This document shows, piece after piece, positions 16,693 to 26,057 of a stretch of DNA of 64,000 nt; positions within the stretch are counted from its first letter, which is position 1, and each line of letters begins with the position of its first letter. This DNA comes from Mycolicibacterium mucogenicum DSM 44124 (lineage in GTDB: Bacteria > Actinomycetota > Actinomycetes > Mycobacteriales > Mycobacteriaceae). The notes beneath the pieces are model-generated. The model saw only the letters and a list, made by a program, of their open reading frames with translations, was not told where the DNA came from and did not search any database. Location: the NCBI RefSeq assembly GCF_005670685.2, contig NZ_CP062008.1, positions 3,658,001 to 3,722,000 of the forward strand, given 5' to 3'. The position numbers and the translations under genes are program-made.

Positions 16693-17858
16693 TTGATGCC
16701 GATCGCGCGGTCGCCGAACTGCGGGTCGAACAGAGTGGCGGGGTCGACCTTGGGGTCGACCTTGGCGCCCTGGGCGGCGAGGATCGGGGCGAGGTCGGCG
16801 ACGAAGGCGTGCACCCGCGCGGTGTCGTACGTCGCCACCGAGCCGTTCTCGTTTGCGATGAGGCCCTTGGACTTGAGGACTCCGGCGGCGTACTCGGCCT
16901 CGCCGATCGGGTAGGGCGCGTTCGTCGCGTCCTTGGCGACCACGTCCGAGATGAGCTTGGCCGTGGCGCTGGGTGAGGTGACGAAGTCCGCATCCGCCTG
17001 CTGGATGATCGGGACCAGCTTCTTCAGGCAGGGCGACAGTCCGGCGAGCTTGTCGGCGCGGACGGAGACGTTCGACGCGTACGGGTCGTAGCCCAGCTCG
17101 GAGAGGAGGCCGTACTGCACCGGCTTGTTCCAGGCCGGTGTGTCGTGCTCGTATACCCACGGTTCCGAGGTGACGTACCCCTGCTGGACGATGGCGGAAT
17201 CGGCCACGAACCGGGCGGGGCTGCCGTCGTAGCTGGTGTCGAGCTGGGTCTGCTTGACGTACCCCTTGGCGCGCAGCCAGGTGGGAAACATCTGTTCCTT
17301 GGACACGACGACGGTGGCGCCCGAGGCCGCCAGCGCCTTGAGGTCCAGTCCCGGGTGCTTCGCCGGGTCCCACATGAGGATGGCCGGGTTGTGGGTGATC
17401 AGCGGGGCGACGCCGACGACGCGCTGGCCGCCGCTCGCCGCGACCACCTGGTCGCCGTGCACCAGGCCGAGGTCGATGCTGGAGTCGACGTACATCTGCG
17501 ACGCGACGGACTGGAAGCCGATCGCCGCACCACCGGACTTCAGCCGCAGCTTGACGCCGGTGTCCTTGCCCTGCGCGACGAGCGTGCCGGTGACCGACTT
17601 GCCGGTGACGTCCACCGCGTAGTCGCCACCCAGCATCTGGAACAGGCCGCCCATGTCGGCCTGGGGCCGCCACTGCAGTTGCACGGTCACCGTGGCAGGG
17701 CACACGTCGTTCAGACGCTGGGCGGGGGCTGCGGCTTCGAACGAGACAGACGCCGCGGGACCGGTCGACGTGCCGCAGCCGGCGAGGGCCACCGCACCGA
17801 GGCCGACCACGGCTGCCGCGGCGGCACAACGTGCGAGCTGGAAGGGCGAGCTGGACAT
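16689..17858 (-). CDS. ABC transporter substrate-binding lipoprotein (NitT/TauT, NMT1-like)
   Basis: 389 residues from ATG 17858, with GGAGA spaced about 6 bases upstream. The signal peptide ends in the lipobox LAGC (residues 26-29), so the mature protein is a lipid-anchored solute receptor. The body follows the type-II periplasmic-binding fold of the nitrate/taurine/thiamine-precursor (NMT1/SsuA) group: VTVQLQWRPQADMGGLFQ at the start, GDQVVAASGGQRVVGVAPLI in the middle and WVYEHDTPAWNKPVQYGLLSELGYDPYASN, an aromatic-rich ligand region. It is coupled to the amidohydrolase and divergent from the ATPase and permease genes. Confidence 0.9.
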   Translation of the reverse strand: MSSSPFQLARCAAAAAVVGLGAVALAGCGTSTGPAASVSFEAAAPAQRLNDVCPATVTVQLQWRPQADMGGLFQMLGGDYAVDVTGKSVTGTLVAQGKDTGVKLRLKSGGAAIGFQSVASQMYVDSSIDLGLVHGDQVVAASGGQRVVGVAPLITHNPAILMWDPAKHPGLDLKALAASGATVVVSKEQMFPTWLRAKGYVKQTQLDTSYDGSPARFVADSAIVQQGYVTSEPWVYEHDTPAWNKPVQYGLLSELGYDPYASNVSVRADKLAGLSPCLKKLVPIIQQADADFVTSPSATAKLISDVVAKDATNAPYPIGEAEYAAGVLKSKGLIANENGSVATYDTARVHAFVADLAPILAAQGAKVDPKVDPATLFDPQFGDRAIGIK

Positions 17859-17968
17859 CTGTTCTCCTGCAATGGGATCGGGCTGATGATCGACCCGAAG
17901 GAACGCCACGAGCTGGCGGGGACGATTACACACTCACCTACCCGTTAGGCGGTCGCAACTCCCGCCGG

Positions 17969-18017
17969 TGCATGTAACAAGAACTTCACAGCAGGGATAT
18001 CCCACTAATTACATGCA
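17969..18017. promoter_or_regulatory. Inverted repeat in divergent ABC promoter region
   Basis: TGCATGTAA (17969-17977) and its exact reverse complement TTACATGCA (18009-18017) stand 31 bp apart in the 225-bp gap between the divergent receptor and ATPase genes. The spacing of 40 bp centre to centre and the AT-rich block between them suit paired regulator sites over two back-to-back promoters. The GntR protein at the end of the plus-strand operon is the likely candidate. Confidence 0.5.
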
Positions 18018-18083
18018 ATCCTCAGAATGGCTTCTGACCGCGAGCAGTCACTGCTCACCACGGCGCCCATCCCGGAGGTTCTC

Positions 18084-18875
18084 GTGCCATCCCCCGCCCA
18101 CCTGATCGACACCCGGAACGACGTCGACGCTCGCCACCTCAAAGCGGCCGACCAGGTCTCGTTCCACGACGTGTCCATGACCTACGCAACCGGCACCACC
18201 GCCTTGTCGTCGGTCACGCTGTCCGTCCGGCGCGGCGAATTCGTCGCCATCATCGGGCCGTCGGGCTGCGGCAAGTCCACCCTGCTGCGCCTCGCTGCAG
18301 GCCTCGAACGCCCATCCGCGGGCCTGGTCGCCACCGGCACCTCGTCGGTGGGGTTCATCTTCCAAGCGGCGACGCTCATGCCGTGGGCGACAGTGCGCAA
18401 GAACGCATCTCTGCTCGTGGAACTCGACGGCATGCCCGCCGGAGAGCGCACCACACGGGTCGACGCGGCCCTCGCCGCCGTCGGTCTCGAGGAGTTCGCC
18501 GAGCAGTTGCCGAAATCACTGTCCGGCGGGATGCAGATGCGCGTCTCCCTGGCCCGCGCGCTCGCTCTCGAGCCCGAGCTCATGCTGCTCGACGAGCCCT
18601 TCGGCGCCCTGGATGAGTTGACCCGCCAAGAGATGCAGCTGCAGCTCCTGGACCTGTGCGAAAGGCGCGGGCTCACATCCGTTTTCGTCACCCACTCCGT
18701 ATCCGAGGCGGTTCTGCTCGCGGACCGGGTGATCGTCATGTCCGCCCGGCCCGGCCGGATCGCCGCCGACGTCGCGGTCGACCTGCCGCATCCTCGCGGT
18801 CCGCTGCTGCGCTTCGAGCGGCAGTACACGGAGACCGTCGCCCGTATTTCGAAACTGCTGAGGGAGATCGCATGA
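18084..18875 (+). CDS. ABC transporter ATP-binding protein (NitT/TauT type)
   Basis: 263 residues if GTG 18084 is used, which has CGGAGG 6 bases upstream; ATG 18027 would add 19 residues but lacks a ribosome-binding site. Walker A is GPSGCGKST, the Q-loop is FIFQAATLMPW, the signature LSGGMQMRVSLARAL, Walker B LMLLDEPFGALD and the H-loop VFVTHSVSEAV. Similarity is to the SsuB/TauB/ThiZ ATPases. ATGA overlap joins it to the permease gene. It works with the receptor encoded on the other strand. Confidence 0.93.
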   Translation: MPSPAHLIDTRNDVDARHLKAADQVSFHDVSMTYATGTTALSSVTLSVRRGEFVAIIGPSGCGKSTLLRLAAGLERPSAGLVATGTSSVGFIFQAATLMPWATVRKNASLLVELDGMPAGERTTRVDAALAAVGLEEFAEQLPKSLSGGMQMRVSLARALALEPELMLLDEPFGALDELTRQEMQLQLLDLCERRGLTSVFVTHSVSEAVLLADRVIVMSARPGRIAADVAVDLPHPRGPLLRFERQYTETVARISKLLREIA

Positions 18876-19729
18876 CCGCCGCACTGAACCTGCCACTGAC
18901 GCGGTCGACGGGCGGAGCCCTGCCCGCGCCCACCTCCGTGTGGCCCGCACGAATCGGCCGGGGCTCTGTCGCGGTCGGCGCACTGGCGGCCGGGATCGGC
19001 CTCTGGTACGCCGTGACGTACCTGGTCCTCAGCCCGTCCCGGCGATTCCTCCTGCCCGCTCCGCACACGGTCCTCACCGAGTCGCTCCTGGACCCCGCCC
19101 ACCTCCAGCCGATGCTCACAGCGCTCGGGGTGACGGCGAAGGTCGCAGCGATCGGATTCCTGCTCGCGACGCTCATCGGCGTCGCGGTCGGCGCCCTGAT
19201 GAGTCAGGCCTGGTGGCTCGAGCGCGCAATCTTCCCGTATGCCGTTGTGCTGCAGGTCGTTCCGATCCTCGCAATCACCCCGCTGCTCGGTCTGTGGTTC
19301 GGCTACAGCACCATGTCCCGGGTCGCGGTGTGCGTCATGATCGCCCTGTTCCCGATCATCACCAACACTCACTTCGGCTTCCGCTCCGTCGACCCCGGCC
19401 TGCACGAACTGTTCACCCTCGGAAGGGCTTCGCGCCTCCAGCGGCTCGTCCGGCTGGAGCTGCCCGCGGCGCTGCCGTCGATCCTGACCGGCCTGCGGAT
19501 CGCCTCCGGCCAGGTGATCATCGGCGCCATCATCGGCGACATGTTCTTCGCGCAGGGCCGGCCCGGCATCGGAACCCTGATGGACAACTTCCGCGCGCAG
19601 CTGCGGTCGACCGACCTCATCGCAGCGATCGCCCTCGCCGCCGCCCTCGGCGTGATCGTTTTCGTCGCCTGTTCCGCGGTGTCGCGGCTCGCCGTCGGCC
19701 GCTGGCACACCTCCGGCGGTGCGCGATGA
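18872..19729 (+). CDS. ABC transporter permease (NitT/TauT type)
   Basis: 285 residues, six predicted membrane helices starting near residue 32. The EAA loop that contacts the ATPase is present as ELFTLGRASRLQRLVRLELPAALPSILTGLRI. It is closest in pattern to SsuC/TauC-like permeases. The ATG overlaps the ATPase stop (ATGA), so the pair is made in step. Only one permease is encoded, consistent with a homodimeric channel. Confidence 0.93.
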   Translation: MTAALNLPLTRSTGGALPAPTSVWPARIGRGSVAVGALAAGIGLWYAVTYLVLSPSRRFLLPAPHTVLTESLLDPAHLQPMLTALGVTAKVAAIGFLLATLIGVAVGALMSQAWWLERAIFPYAVVLQVVPILAITPLLGLWFGYSTMSRVAVCVMIALFPIITNTHFGFRSVDPGLHELFTLGRASRLQRLVRLELPAALPSILTGLRIASGQVIIGAIIGDMFFAQGRPGIGTLMDNFRAQLRSTDLIAAIALAAALGVIVFVACSAVSRLAVGRWHTSGGAR

Positions 19730-19778
19730 CCGCCTACCGCAACCACCTTTCCTTCTCGAAACATGTTGGAGCACAAGG

Positions 19779-20825
19779 ATGACCGCCTTCACCGTCCCGC
19801 GTATCGACATCACGCCCTACCTCGACCCCACGGCGTCCAAGGACACCGACCCCGCCTGCGCCGCCGTAGCCGCACGGATCGACGAGGCCTGCGCCGGCGT
19901 CGGCTTCCTTCAGGTGATCGGGCACGGCGTCCCCGCCGACGCGATCAACGGACTCGCCGGTGCTATCGACCAGTTCTTCAGCGCGCCTGCGGAATTCAAG
20001 CGCACTTTGCGCCGACCGGGCGAGAACCGCGGTTACACGCCGCCGAAGTCCGAATCCCTGTCCATGAGCCTGGGCGTCGCCCCCGCCAACGCCATGAACG
20101 ACTTCTACGAGGCCTTCACGCTGGGCACGGAGGCCGCGGCCCACCCGCACGCGGACCTGCCGGCGGCGGATTACCCCGACAACACCTGGCCGGACCTTCC
20201 GGGATTCCGCGACGCCGTGGCGGCCTACTTTCACGAGGTGACCGTCCTGTCCCGGGCGCTCCTGCGGGCCTGCTCCGACGCCCTGAGTCTCGGCACCGGG
20301 TACTTCGACCGTCTCGTGGACCACTCGATCGACACGCTCAAGATGAACAACTACGCGCTCGCGCCCGGCGCGATCGAACTGGACGGCCCGCTCACCGGCA
20401 TGGGTGCCCACACCGACTTCGGCATCCTCACCGTGCTGTGGGCCGATCGGGTCGCCGGACTGGAGGTACTCGGACCTGACTCCGAGTGGCATCCCGTGCA
20501 GCCGGACCCGGGAGCGTTCCTGATCAACCTCGGTGACGCGTTCGCGCGGTGGACGAACGACCGCTGGCGCGCCACCCTGCACCGCGTGGATCCGCCCGTC
20601 GTGGACGGACGGATCGAGCGGCGCCGCTCCGCGGCGTTCTTCCTCGACGGCAACCACGACGCCGTCATCGAGCCGCTGCCCGGCACGGTCGAGGCCGGCG
20701 CGCAGGGATATCCGCCGATCACCGTGGCCTCCCACCTGCAGGAGAAGCTCGCCGGGATGAAGACGGGACGCGCCCCCGCCGGAGCCGATCGCGAAGCCGC
20801 GCGCCTGCTGGGCGCCCGGTCCTGA
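19779..20825 (+). CDS. Fe(II)/2-oxoglutarate-dependent oxygenase (isopenicillin N synthase family) 1
   Basis: 348 residues. An N-terminal DIOX_N-type region (VPRIDITPYL, GFLQVIGHGVP) is followed by the 2OG-Fe(II) double-stranded beta-helix. The iron triad is visible: His211 and Asp213 in GAHTDFGIL, and His268 in ATLHRV. The Arg for 2-oxoglutarate lies in RRRSAAFF near residue 287. All catalytic residues are present. GGAG lies 8 bases before ATG 19779. Bacterial relatives hydroxylate or oxidatively open small, often N-heterocyclic, molecules. It sits between the transporter and a second, distinct oxygenase. Confidence 0.9.
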   Translation: MTAFTVPRIDITPYLDPTASKDTDPACAAVAARIDEACAGVGFLQVIGHGVPADAINGLAGAIDQFFSAPAEFKRTLRRPGENRGYTPPKSESLSMSLGVAPANAMNDFYEAFTLGTEAAAHPHADLPAADYPDNTWPDLPGFRDAVAAYFHEVTVLSRALLRACSDALSLGTGYFDRLVDHSIDTLKMNNYALAPGAIELDGPLTGMGAHTDFGILTVLWADRVAGLEVLGPDSEWHPVQPDPGAFLINLGDAFARWTNDRWRATLHRVDPPVVDGRIERRRSAAFFLDGNHDAVIEPLPGTVEAGAQGYPPITVASHLQEKLAGMKTGRAPAGADREAARLLGARS

Positions 20826-20864
20826 CCCCAACGACCTACCACGACCTTCCAAGGAGTCCGACAG

Positions 20865-21857
20865 ATGAACGAGCAGTACGTGATGCAGGAACTGGACCTC
20901 GAGAGCCGCATGGGCGGCCTCGGCGTCGAGACCGAGCGCAGGGTCCCCCGCATCGACCTCACCGACCGCGAGGAGCGGCGCGAGGAGATCACCGATCAAC
21001 TGTGGCGCGCTGCCACCGAGATCGGCTTCTTCCAGCTGGTGGGCCACTCGATCCCACAGCACCTGGTGGATGCCGCGTTCGCCCGTGCCGCGGAGTTCTT
21101 TGCCCTCCCCGAGGAGACCAAAGCCGCTCTGCCACTGGACAAGCCCAACAACGTGGGCTGGGAGTTCTCCAGTCAGGTGCGGCCGTCGGTGGGCACGCCC
21201 GACCAGAAGGAGTCGTTCCAGATCACGCGGCCGCACATGACCGGACTCTGGCCGCAGGAGCAGCAGCTCCCCGGGTTCCGCGACTTCATGCTGGACTTCG
21301 AGGCGCGGTGCTGGGAGCTGGCGATGTGGGTGCTGTCCTGCTTCGCCGACCGGCTGGGTTTCGACCGCGACTTCTTCGCCCGCGCGCATGATCCGGAGTC
21401 CGACCAGTACCAGTCGACACTGCGACTCATCCATTACTACGCGCTGCCCGAGGAGCTGCGCGGCGCCCCCGGCACCTGGCGTGCGGGTGCGCACACCGAC
21501 TTCGACTGCCTCACACTGCTTTTCCAGCGCGACGGCCAGGGCGGACTGCAGGTGTGCCCGGGGCGGGAGGCCGACGCGCAGGAGTGGACACCCGTGGTTC
21601 CCTCCGACACCGCAATCACCTGCAACATCGGCGACATGCTGATGCGGTGGAGCGACGACCAGCTGCTCTCCACCTTTCACCGGGTGCGGGTGCCCGGCGC
21701 CGGCGAGTATGCCGGCCCGCGCTACTCGATCCCGTTCTTCGCTCAGGCCAACCGCGACGTGGTCATCGACCCGCCCGCAGGCACGTACCCGCCGATCACT
21801 GCGGCCGAGTACCTTCGTCAGCGGGTCGCTGCGAACTACGCCGGTCCGAGGGCATGA
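20865..21857 (+). CDS. Fe(II)/2-oxoglutarate-dependent oxygenase (isopenicillin N synthase family) 2
   Basis: 330 residues, start ATG 20865 with AAGGAG 8 bases upstream. Same fold as its neighbour: RVPRIDLTDREER and GFFQLVGHSIP at the N-terminus, His210/Asp212 in GAHTDFDCLTLL, His272 in STFHRV, and Arg in GPRYSIPFF. It shares the framework motifs with oxygenase 1, but the rest of the sequence differs greatly, so the two are not a recent duplication and probably catalyse successive or alternative steps. It overlaps the GntR gene by 4 bp (ATGA). Confidence 0.9.
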   Translation: MNEQYVMQELDLESRMGGLGVETERRVPRIDLTDREERREEITDQLWRAATEIGFFQLVGHSIPQHLVDAAFARAAEFFALPEETKAALPLDKPNNVGWEFSSQVRPSVGTPDQKESFQITRPHMTGLWPQEQQLPGFRDFMLDFEARCWELAMWVLSCFADRLGFDRDFFARAHDPESDQYQSTLRLIHYYALPEELRGAPGTWRAGAHTDFDCLTLLFQRDGQGGLQVCPGREADAQEWTPVVPSDTAITCNIGDMLMRWSDDQLLSTFHRVRVPGAGEYAGPRYSIPFFAQANRDVVIDPPAGTYPPITAAEYLRQRVAANYAGPRA

Positions 21858-22582
21858 ACGCACCGGCCGCTGCCGGCGGCACGAGGAGGTCGGTGCTGAT
21901 GACCGCAGGGTCGGATTCCCTACTCGGCGAAGCGGTGTACAAGCAGCTGCTGGACCGCATCTTCACCGGGCGGCTGCCGTCCGGCGCTCCGCTGAGCGTC
22001 CCGGCACTCGCAGCCGAGCTGCAGGTGAGCCGCAGTCCCGTCCGCGATTCGGTCCAGAGGCTGGTCGCGGATGGGCTCGCGGTGCACACCCCGCACGCGG
22101 GCGCCCGGGTCGCGCACGTCGACGCCGCGGAGATCGCCGATGTGTTCGCGGTGCGCGAGCTACTCGACGGATACGCGGCCTCGGCGGCGACAGTGCGGGC
22201 GACGACGGCAGAGGTCGAGAAACTGGTGCGCCTCGTCGAGGACCAAAAGGAACGGCTCGCCGCTCCCGCGGACGCGCTGAACGAGGCCCGCTGGGACCTC
22301 GAATTCCACACTGCGGTGCGCGATCTGGCAGGCAACCGCGCCCTCAGCGAGGCGTTGCACCGGCTCGACGCCAAGGCCCACCTCTACAACAGCGGGCTGT
22401 GGTCCGACGACGCGGAACGCCGATTCGCCGTGGCCGAGCACGCCGCCATCGTGCACGCGATCGAGGTCGGTGACGCGGCGGCCGCCGAACGCGCCGCGGC
22501 AGCGCACGTCGCCGCGCTCGGAGTCCGGATGCGGCGCATCCAAGGGACGACCGCGGGGACGTACTCGCCATCGGGGTGCTGA
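21854..22582 (+). CDS. GntR family (FadR subfamily) regulator
   Basis: 242 residues. N-terminal winged helix: GEAVYKQLLDRIFTGRLPSG then LAAELQVSRSPVRDSVQRLVADGL. The C-terminal FCD effector domain has the metal-site pattern ALNEARWDLEFHTAVRDLAGN and AVAEHAAIVHAIEVGD. It is the last gene of the plus-strand operon, translationally coupled to oxygenase 2, and is presumably the operon's substrate-responsive repressor. Confidence 0.9.
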   Translation: MNAPAAAGGTRRSVLMTAGSDSLLGEAVYKQLLDRIFTGRLPSGAPLSVPALAAELQVSRSPVRDSVQRLVADGLAVHTPHAGARVAHVDAAEIADVFAVRELLDGYAASAATVRATTAEVEKLVRLVEDQKERLAAPADALNEARWDLEFHTAVRDLAGNRALSEALHRLDAKAHLYNSGLWSDDAERRFAVAEHAAIVHAIEVGDAAAAERAAAAHVAALGVRMRRIQGTTAGTYSPSGC

Positions 22583-22622
22583 CCGCTGCCGCATGACGGC
22601 CGACCGTTCCTGTTCGGTGGCG

Positions 22623-23753
22623 TCACACCGTGGTGAGCAGGTGACCGGCTTTCAGGCCCGAACCGGTGAGGACCGCGACGACAGTGTCTGCGGCGGTGAC
22701 CTCACCGGCTGCCTGTAGTCGGCGCAGCGCCGGCACGATCTGGGCGCTGGTGGGTTCGACGAAGAGCCCGGCCCTGGCGAGCTCCCCCACCGCGGGCAGC
22801 AACTCGTCTTCCGGCACCGCCACGGCAGTCCCACGGGTGTCCCGAATCGCCTGCAGCACTTCGCGGTCCCGCACCGGCTTCGCGATGGCCGTCCCCTCGG
22901 CGGCCGTCGTCGACCATTGGTGTTCGGTGACCTCATCGCGGCCCTGTTCGATGGCCGTGACGAGGGGACAGCAATTCTGCGGCTGGCTGACGAGGATTCG
23001 TGGCACATGCTCGATCGCGCCGGCCCGGTGCAGTTCGCCGAATCCGATGGCACAGCCGAGAACCAGGCTGCCGGCACCCGCGGGAACGAGAACCGCAGTG
23101 GGAGCGCGGAATCCGAGGTCTTCCCACATCTCGTAGGCGATCAGTTTGATGCCTTGCAGGAAATACGGGTGCCAGTTGTGGCTCGCATAGAACGCTGTTT
23201 CGGCCCGCAGGACGGCCTCGTCGGCCACCTCCTGCCTTGTGCCGGAGACCAATTCGATGTGCGCACCGTGCAACCGGCTCTGGACGACCTTGTTCGGCGA
23301 GGTCGCAGCCGGCACGAGGATGTGGGCTTCGATTCCCGCTGCCGCGCAGTAGGCCGCGACCGAGGATCCTCCGTTACCGCTGGAATCCTCGAGCGCGCGG
23401 TCGATCCCTTGGTGACGTAGGACGGTCGTCATCACCGCGACGCCGCGGTCCTTGAAGCTGCCGGTCGGGTTCATCGACTCGACCTTCAGGCCGACGTCGA
23501 TGCCGTCGAAGGTCCGGGTGATCAACGGCGTCCGACCCTCACCGAGGGTCACCGGCTCGATGTGCGCCAAGGGATTTGGCAGCGCCGCGCGGTAGCGCCA
23601 TTGCGAGTTGATCGCAGTATCGATCTGTTCGCGACCAATGCCCGGTAGCGCCTCGAAGACCAGCGGGGTGCCGTCGTCACCGCGCCAGCGGGGTTGGTCA
23701 GCGGGGTATCGCCGCCCGCTTCGGTCGACAAGGCTTGCTTCCTGCGCAGTCAT
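22623..23753 (-). CDS. Threonine synthase-like PLP-dependent enzyme
   Basis: 376 residues from ATG 23753, with GAGGGGAG about 6 bases upstream. Fold-type II PLP enzyme: the Schiff-base Lys is in NPTGSFKDRG, the substrate/phosphate loop is SSGNGGSSVAAYCAAAG, and the C-terminal phosphate-binding segment is VAVLTGSGLKAG. It resembles threonine synthases but lacks obvious pathway neighbours, and the canonical thrC lies elsewhere in mycobacteria. Relatives include aminoacrylate-forming or diaminopropionate-type lyases, so the reaction is uncertain. It is separated from nrdE by a strong terminator and convergent with the GntR gene. Confidence 0.8.
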   Translation of the reverse strand: MTAQEASLVDRSGRRYPADQPRWRGDDGTPLVFEALPGIGREQIDTAINSQWRYRAALPNPLAHIEPVTLGEGRTPLITRTFDGIDVGLKVESMNPTGSFKDRGVAVMTTVLRHQGIDRALEDSSGNGGSSVAAYCAAAGIEAHILVPAATSPNKVVQSRLHGAHIELVSGTRQEVADEAVLRAETAFYASHNWHPYFLQGIKLIAYEMWEDLGFRAPTAVLVPAGAGSLVLGCAIGFGELHRAGAIEHVPRILVSQPQNCCPLVTAIEQGRDEVTEHQWSTTAAEGTAIAKPVRDREVLQAIRDTRGTAVAVPEDELLPAVGELARAGLFVEPTSAQIVPALRRLQAAGEVTAADTVVAVLTGSGLKAGHLLTTV

Positions 23754-23839
23754 CGACGCTCCCCTCTCACATGAAGCATGCCGGGCCTTCCGCGGACCGC
23801 GGGCCGCAGACACGCCAAGTTTCCAAGGTGGTCGCTGCA

Positions 23840-23876
23840 AAAATGCGGGCCAGGGGATTCCCCTGGCCCGCATTTT
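23840..23876. terminator. Strong bidirectional intrinsic terminator after nrdE
   Basis: A perfect 17-bp stem with loop ATT. The left arm is AAAATGCGGGCCAGGGG (23840-23856), and the right arm is its complement (23860-23876). The A and T runs at its base give a T-tract in either direction. It lies 13 bp past the nrdE stop. Confidence 0.92.
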
Positions 23877-23888
23877 AGTTAGCTATGC

Positions 23889-26057
23889 TTACAACATGCA
23901 GCTGACGCAACCCTCCACCTCGGTGCCTTCCAGAGCCATCTGGCGCAGCCGGATGTAGTACAGCGTCTTGATGCCCTTGCGCCACGCGTAGATCTGAGCC
24001 TTGTTGACGTCACGCGTCGTGGCGGTGTCCTTGAAGAACAGCGTGAGCGATAGCCCTTGGTCCACATGCTGAGTAGCGGCGGCGTAGGTGTCGATGATCT
24101 TCTCGTAGCCGATCTCGTACGCGTCCTGGTAGTACTCCAGGTTGTCGTTGGTGAGGTACGGCGCCGGGTAGTAAACCCGACCGATCTTGCCTTCCTTGCG
24201 GATCTCGATCTTCGACGCGACCGGGTGGATCGAGCTCGTCGAGTGGTTGATGTACGAGATCGAGCCCGTCGGCGGGACGGCCTGCAGATTCTGGTTGTAG
24301 ATGCCGTGCGCCTGCACCGACTCCTTCAGCGAACGCCAATCGTCCTGCGTCGGAATGTGAATGCCGGCGTCGGCGAAGATCTGACGGACCTTTTCGGTCT
24401 TCGGCGCCCACTCCTGCTCGGTGTACTTGTCGAAGAACTCGCCCGAGGCGTACTTCGACTTCTCGAACCCGCCGAACTTCGTACCGCGTTCGATCGCAAT
24501 GCGATTCGAGGCGCGCAGCGCGTGGAACAGCACCGTGTAGAAGTAGATGTTCGTGAAGTCGATGCCCTCGTCAGAACCGTAGTGAATCCGCTCGCGGGCC
24601 AGGTAGCCGTGCAGGTTCATCTGCCCGAGGCCGATGGCATGAGAGTCGTTGTTGCCCTGCTCGATCGACGGCACCGACCAGATGTGCGTCTGGTCCGACA
24701 CCGCGGTCAAGGCGCGGATCGACACCTCGATGGTCTGCGCGAAGTCCGGCGAATCCATGGCCTTCGCGATGTTCAGCGAGCCCAGGTTGCACGAGATGTC
24801 CTTGCCGACCTTGGCGTAGGACAGGTCGTCGTTGTACAGCGACGGCGTCGAGACCTGCAGGATTTCCGAGCACAGGTTCGAGTGCGTGATCTTGCCGTCG
24901 ATCGGGTTGGCCCGGTTCACCGTGTCCTCGAACATGATGTACGGGTAGCCCGACTCGAACTGCAGCTCGGCGAGGGTCTGGAAGAACTCGCGCGCCTTGA
25001 TCTTCGTCTTACGGATGGCGCCGTTGTCGACCATCTCGTAGTACTTCTCGGTGACGTTCACGTCGGCGAAGGGCAGCCCATAGACCTTCTCGACGTCGTA
25101 CGGCGAGAAGAGGTACATGTCCTCGTTCTTCTTCGCCAGCTCGAACGTGATGTCCGGGATGACGACACCCAGCGAGAGCGTCTTGATCCGGATCTTCTCG
25201 TCGGCGTTCTCCCGCTTGGTGTCGAGGAAGCGGTAGATGTCCGGATGGTGCGCGTGCAGGTAGACCGCACCCGCACCCTGACGGGCACCGAGCTGGTTGG
25301 CGTAGGAGAACGAGTCCTCCAGCAGCTTCATGATCGGGATGACGCCCGAAGACTGGTTCTCGATGTTCTTGATCGGTGCGCCGTGCTCGCGAATGTTGCT
25401 GAGCAGCAAGGCAACTCCACCGCCGCGCTTGGACAGCTGCAGCGCCGAGTTGATGGAGCGGCCGATGGACTCCATGTTGTCCTCGATCCGCAGCAGGAAG
25501 CACGACACGGGCTCGCCGCGCTGCTTCTTGCCCGAGTTGAGGAACGTCGGGGTGGCCGGCTGGAACCGGCCGTCGATGATCTCGTCGACCAGCTTCTCGG
25601 CCAGCTCGGTGTCACCGGCGGCCAGGGTGAGGGCCACCATGACGACGCGATCCTCGAATCGCTCCAGGTAGCGCTTGCCGTCGAAGGTCTTCAGCGTGTA
25701 GCTGGTGTAGTACTTGAACGCGCCCAGGAACGTCGGGAAACGGAACTTCTTGGCGAAGGCCCGGTCGAGCAACTGCTTGACGAAGTTGCGGCTGTACTGG
25801 TCGAGCACCTCGCGCTCGTAGTACTCCTTCTCGATCAGGTAATCGAGCTTCTCGTCCTGAGAGTGGAAGAACACCGTGTTCTGGTTCACGTGCTGCAGGA
25901 AGTACTCCCGCGCCGCGAGCACATCCTTGTCGAACTGGATCTTGCCGTCCGCGTCGTACAGGTTGAGCATCGCGTTGAGAGCGTGGTAGTCGCTCTCACC
26001 GGGCAGCGCGTGTGTGGTGGCGGCTACCGGTTCTGCAGCTGTGACGGTTGGTGGCAC
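23889..26057 (-). CDS. nrdE: Class Ib ribonucleoside-diphosphate reductase, alpha subunit
   Basis: 722 residues, the normal NrdE length. Reduces ribonucleoside diphosphates to deoxyribonucleotides using a radical delivered by NrdF. Visible landmarks are the radical-site region [13 protein letters not shown], the specificity/active-site segment SLNIAKAMD, the C-terminal ACY-like motif [13 protein letters not shown] and the redox tail EGCVSCML with its Cys pair. It overlaps nrdI by 34 bp. It reads from the nrdH-nrdI-nrdE promoter. The beta subunit gene nrdF is not in this window. Confidence 0.97.
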   Translation of the reverse strand: MPPTVTAAEPVAATTHALPGESDYHALNAMLNLYDADGKIQFDKDVLAAREYFLQHVNQNTVFFHSQDEKLDYLIEKEYYEREVLDQYSRNFVKQLLDRAFAKKFRFPTFLGAFKYYTSYTLKTFDGKRYLERFEDRVVMVALTLAAGDTELAEKLVDEIIDGRFQPATPTFLNSGKKQRGEPVSCFLLRIEDNMESIGRSINSALQLSKRGGGVALLLSNIREHGAPIKNIENQSSGVIPIMKLLEDSFSYANQLGARQGAGAVYLHAHHPDIYRFLDTKRENADEKIRIKTLSLGVVIPDITFELAKKNEDMYLFSPYDVEKVYGLPFADVNVTEKYYEMVDNGAIRKTKIKAREFFQTLAELQFESGYPYIMFEDTVNRANPIDGKITHSNLCSEILQVSTPSLYNDDLSYAKVGKDISCNLGSLNIAKAMDSPDFAQTIEVSIRALTAVSDQTHIWSVPSIEQGNNDSHAIGLGQMNLHGYLARERIHYGSDEGIDFTNIYFYTVLFHALRASNRIAIERGTKFGGFEKSKYASGEFFDKYTEQEWAPKTEKVRQIFADAGIHIPTQDDWRSLKESVQAHGIYNQNLQAVPPTGSISYINHSTSSIHPVASKIEIRKEGKIGRVYYPAPYLTNDNLEYYQDAYEIGYEKIIDTYAAATQHVDQGLSLTLFFKDTATTRDVNKAQIYAWRKGIKTLYYIRLRQMALEGTEVEGCVSCML

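Noticed and set aside
15331..17829. An 832-codon open frame that would fuse the amidohydrolase to an N-terminal extension
   Set aside because: The upper half is the antisense-like frame of the lipoprotein receptor gene on the same strand; its composition is not protein-like and a coupled GTG start at 16692 explains the amidohydrolase.
19734..21863. A 709-codon minus-strand frame across both oxygenases
   Set aside because: Exactly opposite two genes with intact catalytic motifs, good ribosome-binding sites and coupling. High G+C gives long antisense frames.
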